Origin: Pseudomonadota bacterium
Lineage (GTDB): Bacteria; Pseudomonadota; Gammaproteobacteria; QQUJ01
NCBI GenBank assembly: GCA_008501635.1
Contig: QQUJ01000013.1
Coordinates: 1 to 64,000 of the forward strand
Reading direction: 5' to 3'
DNA length: 64,000 nucleotides
In this document: one piece after another, positions 63,357-64,000 of the stretch
Position numbering within the stretch: the stretch's first letter is position 1
Layout of the letters: each line of letters starts with the position of its first letter
Notes under the pieces: model-generated
What the model was told of the DNA's origin: nothing
The model's input: the letters and a program-made list of their open reading frames with translations, nothing else
The model's database searches: none
Position numbers and translations under genes: made by a program

Positions 63357-63914
63357 TCAGGAGCCGCGCACGATGTGTTCGCCGCGCAGTTCGCGGATCT
63401 GGCTCGGCCGGCGCAGCCCTGCCGTGGCGCCGGGCAGGATGTAGTCGAGCCGGTTGGCGAAATACTGCCGCACGCGCAGAGCCGTACGCGCCGGTGGAGC
63501 GCCGGCAGGGTTGGCGCTGGTGGAAACCAGTGGCATTCCTGCGGCGCGACACAAAGCGGCGGCGACGGGGTGATGGGTGATGCGTACCGCCAGGGTGGCA
63601 TGCTCCCCGCTCAGCCACGCCGGCGCGTGGGACGAGGTCGGCACCAACCAGGTCGTGGGCACAGGTCCGCGGTCGGTGATGCGCCGTACTTCATCAGCTG
63701 TCAGGGGGGCGAGCCACGGGCGACATTGCGCGAGATCGGCGGCGATGACGATAAACCCTTTGGCGGTCGGACGGCCCTTGAGCTCGCAGATGCGCAGTAC
63801 CGATGCGAAATTGGCGGGATCGCAGCCCAGGCCCCATACCGCTTCGGTGGGATAAGCCACCACGCCGCCCGCGAAGATGATGCGAGCGGCGTGGCGCAAC
63901 TGCCAGGGCGTCAT
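63357..63914 (-). CDS. tsaC: Threonylcarbamoyl-AMP synthase TsaC (YrdC/RimN)
   Basis: 185-aa YrdC-domain enzyme making threonylcarbamoyl-AMP for the t6A modification at position 37 of tRNAs. GGVVAYPTEAVWGLGCDP and LKGRPTAKGFIVIAADL are the substrate/ATP motifs; TWLVPTS and PLVSTSANPAGAPPART complete the signature. The length fits the short TsaC form (about 190 aa) rather than the longer Sua5. It lies 12 bp upstream of the AEC gene and probably shares a transcript with the partial gene at the window edge. Confidence 0.93.
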   Translation of the reverse strand: MTPWQLRHAARIIFAGGVVAYPTEAVWGLGCDPANFASVLRICELKGRPTAKGFIVIAADLAQCRPWLAPLTADEVRRITDRGPVPTTWLVPTSSHAPAWLSGEHATLAVRITHHPVAAALCRAAGMPLVSTSANPAGAPPARTALRVRQYFANRLDYILPGATAGLRRPSQIRELRGEHIVRGS

Positions 63915-63920
63915 GTGACC

Positions 63921-64000
63921 TCAGTCGCTGGCGTTGAGGCGTTGCTGCAGGGCTTCGTCTTTGGCCAGCACAGCGGCGGCGTTGCGGGCGCGCTCCTCAC
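63921..64000 (-). CDS. C-terminal end of an unidentified protein (cut by the window edge)
   Basis: An open frame runs from the window edge to a stop at 63921-63923, encoding EERARNAAAVLAKDEALQQRLNASD. The helical, Ala-rich tail is too short to assign. It ends 6 bp before the tsaC start on the same strand, which supports it being a real upstream gene. Confidence 0.5.
   Translation of the reverse strand, partial: EERARNAAAVLAKDEALQQRLNASD

Overview
The window is chromosomal DNA from a GC-rich gammaproteobacterium. The evidence is conserved gene blocks: ubiE-ubiJ-ubiB, envC/yibQ followed by a rhodanese-grxC-secB-gpsA-trmL block, an ntrC-ntrB-DUF4124-glnA block, and an almost complete MSHA-type pilus operon. 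A Chromatiales/Ectothiorhodospiraceae-like lineage fits, but I cannot fix the taxon from sequence alone. I saw no rRNA, tRNA, intact transposase, prophage or CRISPR array. Assignments rest on reading the translated sequence; no database search was run.

Layout. (1) 0.3-3.5 kb: ubiquinone genes ubiE, ubiJ, ubiB. (2) 3.9-6.3 kb: an NfeD/SPFH membrane pair, then a small less GC-rich stretch with an orphan HicB-type protein and a GNAT acetyltransferase. (3) 6.5-14.3 kb: mixed housekeeping and stress genes: diguanylate cyclase with a Cys-rich region, DUF2889, SlyD-like FKBP, ferritin-like protein, phasin, a broken cupin gene, AEC permease, UspA and a Kef-type antiporter. (4) 14.4-22.7 kb: a catabolic cluster (thioesterase and Rid protein divergent from SDR, MarR, enoyl-CoA hydratase, acyl-CoA dehydrogenase, aryl-CoA ligase, and a flavoprotein monooxygenase fused to an old-yellow-enzyme domain). 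This matches the aerobic CoA-dependent 2-aminobenzoate (anthranilate) pathway known from Azoarcus evansii. (5) 22.9-33.2 kb: nfo, DUF2157, yajL, yibQ-like, ctpA, envC, an ArsR regulator with a persulfide-sensor-like cysteine pair, rhodanese, grxC, secB, gpsA, trmL and a class 1B-like dihydroorotate dehydrogenase. (6) 33.3-51.2 kb: mshI, a PilN-like gene, then mshJKLMNEGF, mshA, mshCDOPQ. (7) 51.4-64 kb, nearly all on the minus strand: ntrC, ntrB, DUF4124, glnA, a CDF efflux protein, TusA, a PP-loop thiolase, ppk1, hemB, a second AEC permease, tsaC and the tail of an unidentified gene.

Regulation visible in the DNA. glnA has a sigma-54 promoter (GG-N10-GC) and upstream NtrC sites. ntrB has an NtrC-like palindrome lying over a perfect -10 hexamer. 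ppk1 has a Pho-box-like direct repeat. The phasin gene has two TTGC-N3-GCAA palindromes. The catabolic cluster has an 86-bp AT-rich divergent promoter region next to its MarR gene. mshA sits behind an AT-rich promoter region and ahead of a 14-bp perfect hairpin.

Items most worth follow-up: the translationally coupled PP-loop/TusA/CDF operon; the ArsR-rhodanese pair; the Rid protein lacking the usual catalytic Arg inside a pathway whose key intermediate is an enamine; a family of intergenic inverted repeats with a 9-bp internal period (three complete copies and a half copy); and MshQ with an internally duplicated adhesin-like domain.
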